From NCBI RefSeq assembly GCF_042652965.1, contig NZ_JBHSHL010000019.1, positions 1-32,909 on the forward strand: 32,909 nt of DNA, in the 5' to 3' direction. This DNA comes from Filifactor villosus. GTDB taxonomy: Bacteria; Bacillota; Clostridia; Peptostreptococcales; Filifactoraceae. The notes under the pieces are model-generated. The model ran no database searches, was not told the origin of the DNA, and saw nothing but the letters and a program-made list of their open reading frames with translations. This document shows, in pieces, positions 32,549 through 32,909 of the stretch; position 1 is the stretch's first letter, and every line of letters begins with the position of its first letter. A program made the translations under genes and the position numbers.

Positions 32549-32909
32549 ATGAAAAAATTTGGATTACGTCTAAGAATTCTCTGTGCAGTCCTCAGTTTTG
32601 TGATGATATTTACGGTAGGAGAAGGTAGTCTAAGTTCCTATGCAGATGTGGGAGCAACCATCAACCATAGAAACACATCTACCAATGTTAGTGTAACCTA
32701 CAAGGCGAACGGAGGTACGGGTGCGGATATTGTAACAAGTGTTTCGACAGGAAGTTCCATTACCCTTGCTGCGAACACCTTCGGAGCACCGAGCGGACAT
32801 GTGTTTGACGGTTGGTCTGTGAATGGAGTAAAGAAGAACGTAGGAGACAGCATTACGATTATGTCGGACACGGATATCCTCGCTCTATGGAAGAGCACGG
32901 CTACCAATG
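32549..32909 (+). CDS. Secreted surface protein with InlB-type (Listeria-Bacteroides) repeat, truncated by the window edge
   Basis: The first 120 residues are visible and the frame is open to the window end. It has an AAAGGAGG ribosome site. Residues 1-32 form a signal peptide (basic KKFGLRLR, hydrophobic ILCAVLSFVMIFTV, a YA-D cleavage site near 31-33). Residues about 48-115 match one InlB-type beta-grasp repeat (VTYKANGGTGADIVTSVSTG, GHVFDGWSVNG, ILALWK). Such repeats are common in wall-attached adhesins and repeat-rich exported proteins of Firmicutes. The anchor and the rest of the protein are not visible. Confidence 0.88.
   Translation, partial: MKKFGLRLRILCAVLSFVMIFTVGEGSLSSYADVGATINHRNTSTNVSVTYKANGGTGADIVTSVSTGSSITLAANTFGAPSGHVFDGWSVNGVKKNVGDSITIMSDTDILALWKSTATN

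Noticed and set aside
1..32909. CRISPR array or tRNA/rRNA genes
   Set aside because: The dispersed repeats are irregularly spaced with inverted ends and no spacer pattern, and I found no cloverleaf or rRNA-like sequence.

Overview
The window looks like the chromosomal replication-origin region of a low-to-moderate-GC anaerobic Firmicute, probably a member of the Clostridia. The reasons are the gene order rpmH-rnpA-yidD-yidC-jag divergent from dnaA, many TTATCCACA DnaA boxes, S-layer-homology anchoring, sigma-54 control and SpmA/SpmB-like proteins. I do not name a genus. Core genes left of the origin run on the minus strand and most genes right of it run on the plus strand, as expected for leading-strand coding around an origin near 13.1 kb.

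Layout. (1) 1-7.1 kb: stacked palindromic repeats, then one very large minus-strand gene for an exported, SLH-anchored protein. It carries Ig-like domains, an alpha-helical toroid and a DUF4430/transcobalamin-like domain, and is preceded by a cobalamin riboswitch. (2) 7.6-9.9 kb: the rpmH operon (L34, RNase P protein, YidD, YidC, Jag) behind a near-perfect sigma-A promoter, ending after jag. (3) 10.2-10.8 kb: an ECF transporter S component with a structured leader. (4) 11.0-13.2 kb: oriC, with a DnaA-box cluster upstream of dnaA and a second cluster downstream followed by a DnaA-trio/AT-rich unwinding element. (5) 13.3-28.6 kb: an accessory block between dnaA and dnaN. It contains a cytoplasmic class-A-beta-lactamase-like hydrolase, a sigma-54 enhancer-binding protein, a HAD phosphatase, a minus-strand D-cysteine desulfhydrase/M20/glutaredoxin-like set, a VanX-type D-Ala-D-Ala dipeptidase, an M19 dipeptidase, an unknown membrane protein, and the operon spmA-like/spmB-like/LD-carboxypeptidase/diaminopimelate decarboxylase. 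(6) 28.8-29.9 kb: dnaN, alone and about 16 kb from dnaA. (7) 30-32.9 kb: nested repeats, a two-gene membrane operon, a doubtful small ORF and the start of an InlB-type-repeat surface protein.

Working together: the most interesting unit is the accessory block. I find good -24/-12 (sigma-54) promoter matches in front of vanX and in front of the spmAB-ldcA-lysA operon, and the sigma-54 activator is encoded in the same block. Its enzymes all fit breakdown of peptidoglycan stem peptides or small peptides: LD-carboxypeptidase, D-Ala-D-Ala dipeptidase, membrane dipeptidase, M20 hydrolase, DAP decarboxylase and a PLP enzyme for D-amino acids. I infer a regulated muropeptide/D-amino-acid catabolic regulon. 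The second notable unit is the B12-riboswitch-controlled surface protein, which I infer to be a corrinoid-capturing protein. Three families of short palindromic, MITE-like repeats fill the gaps between genes, including one copy inserted inside another.
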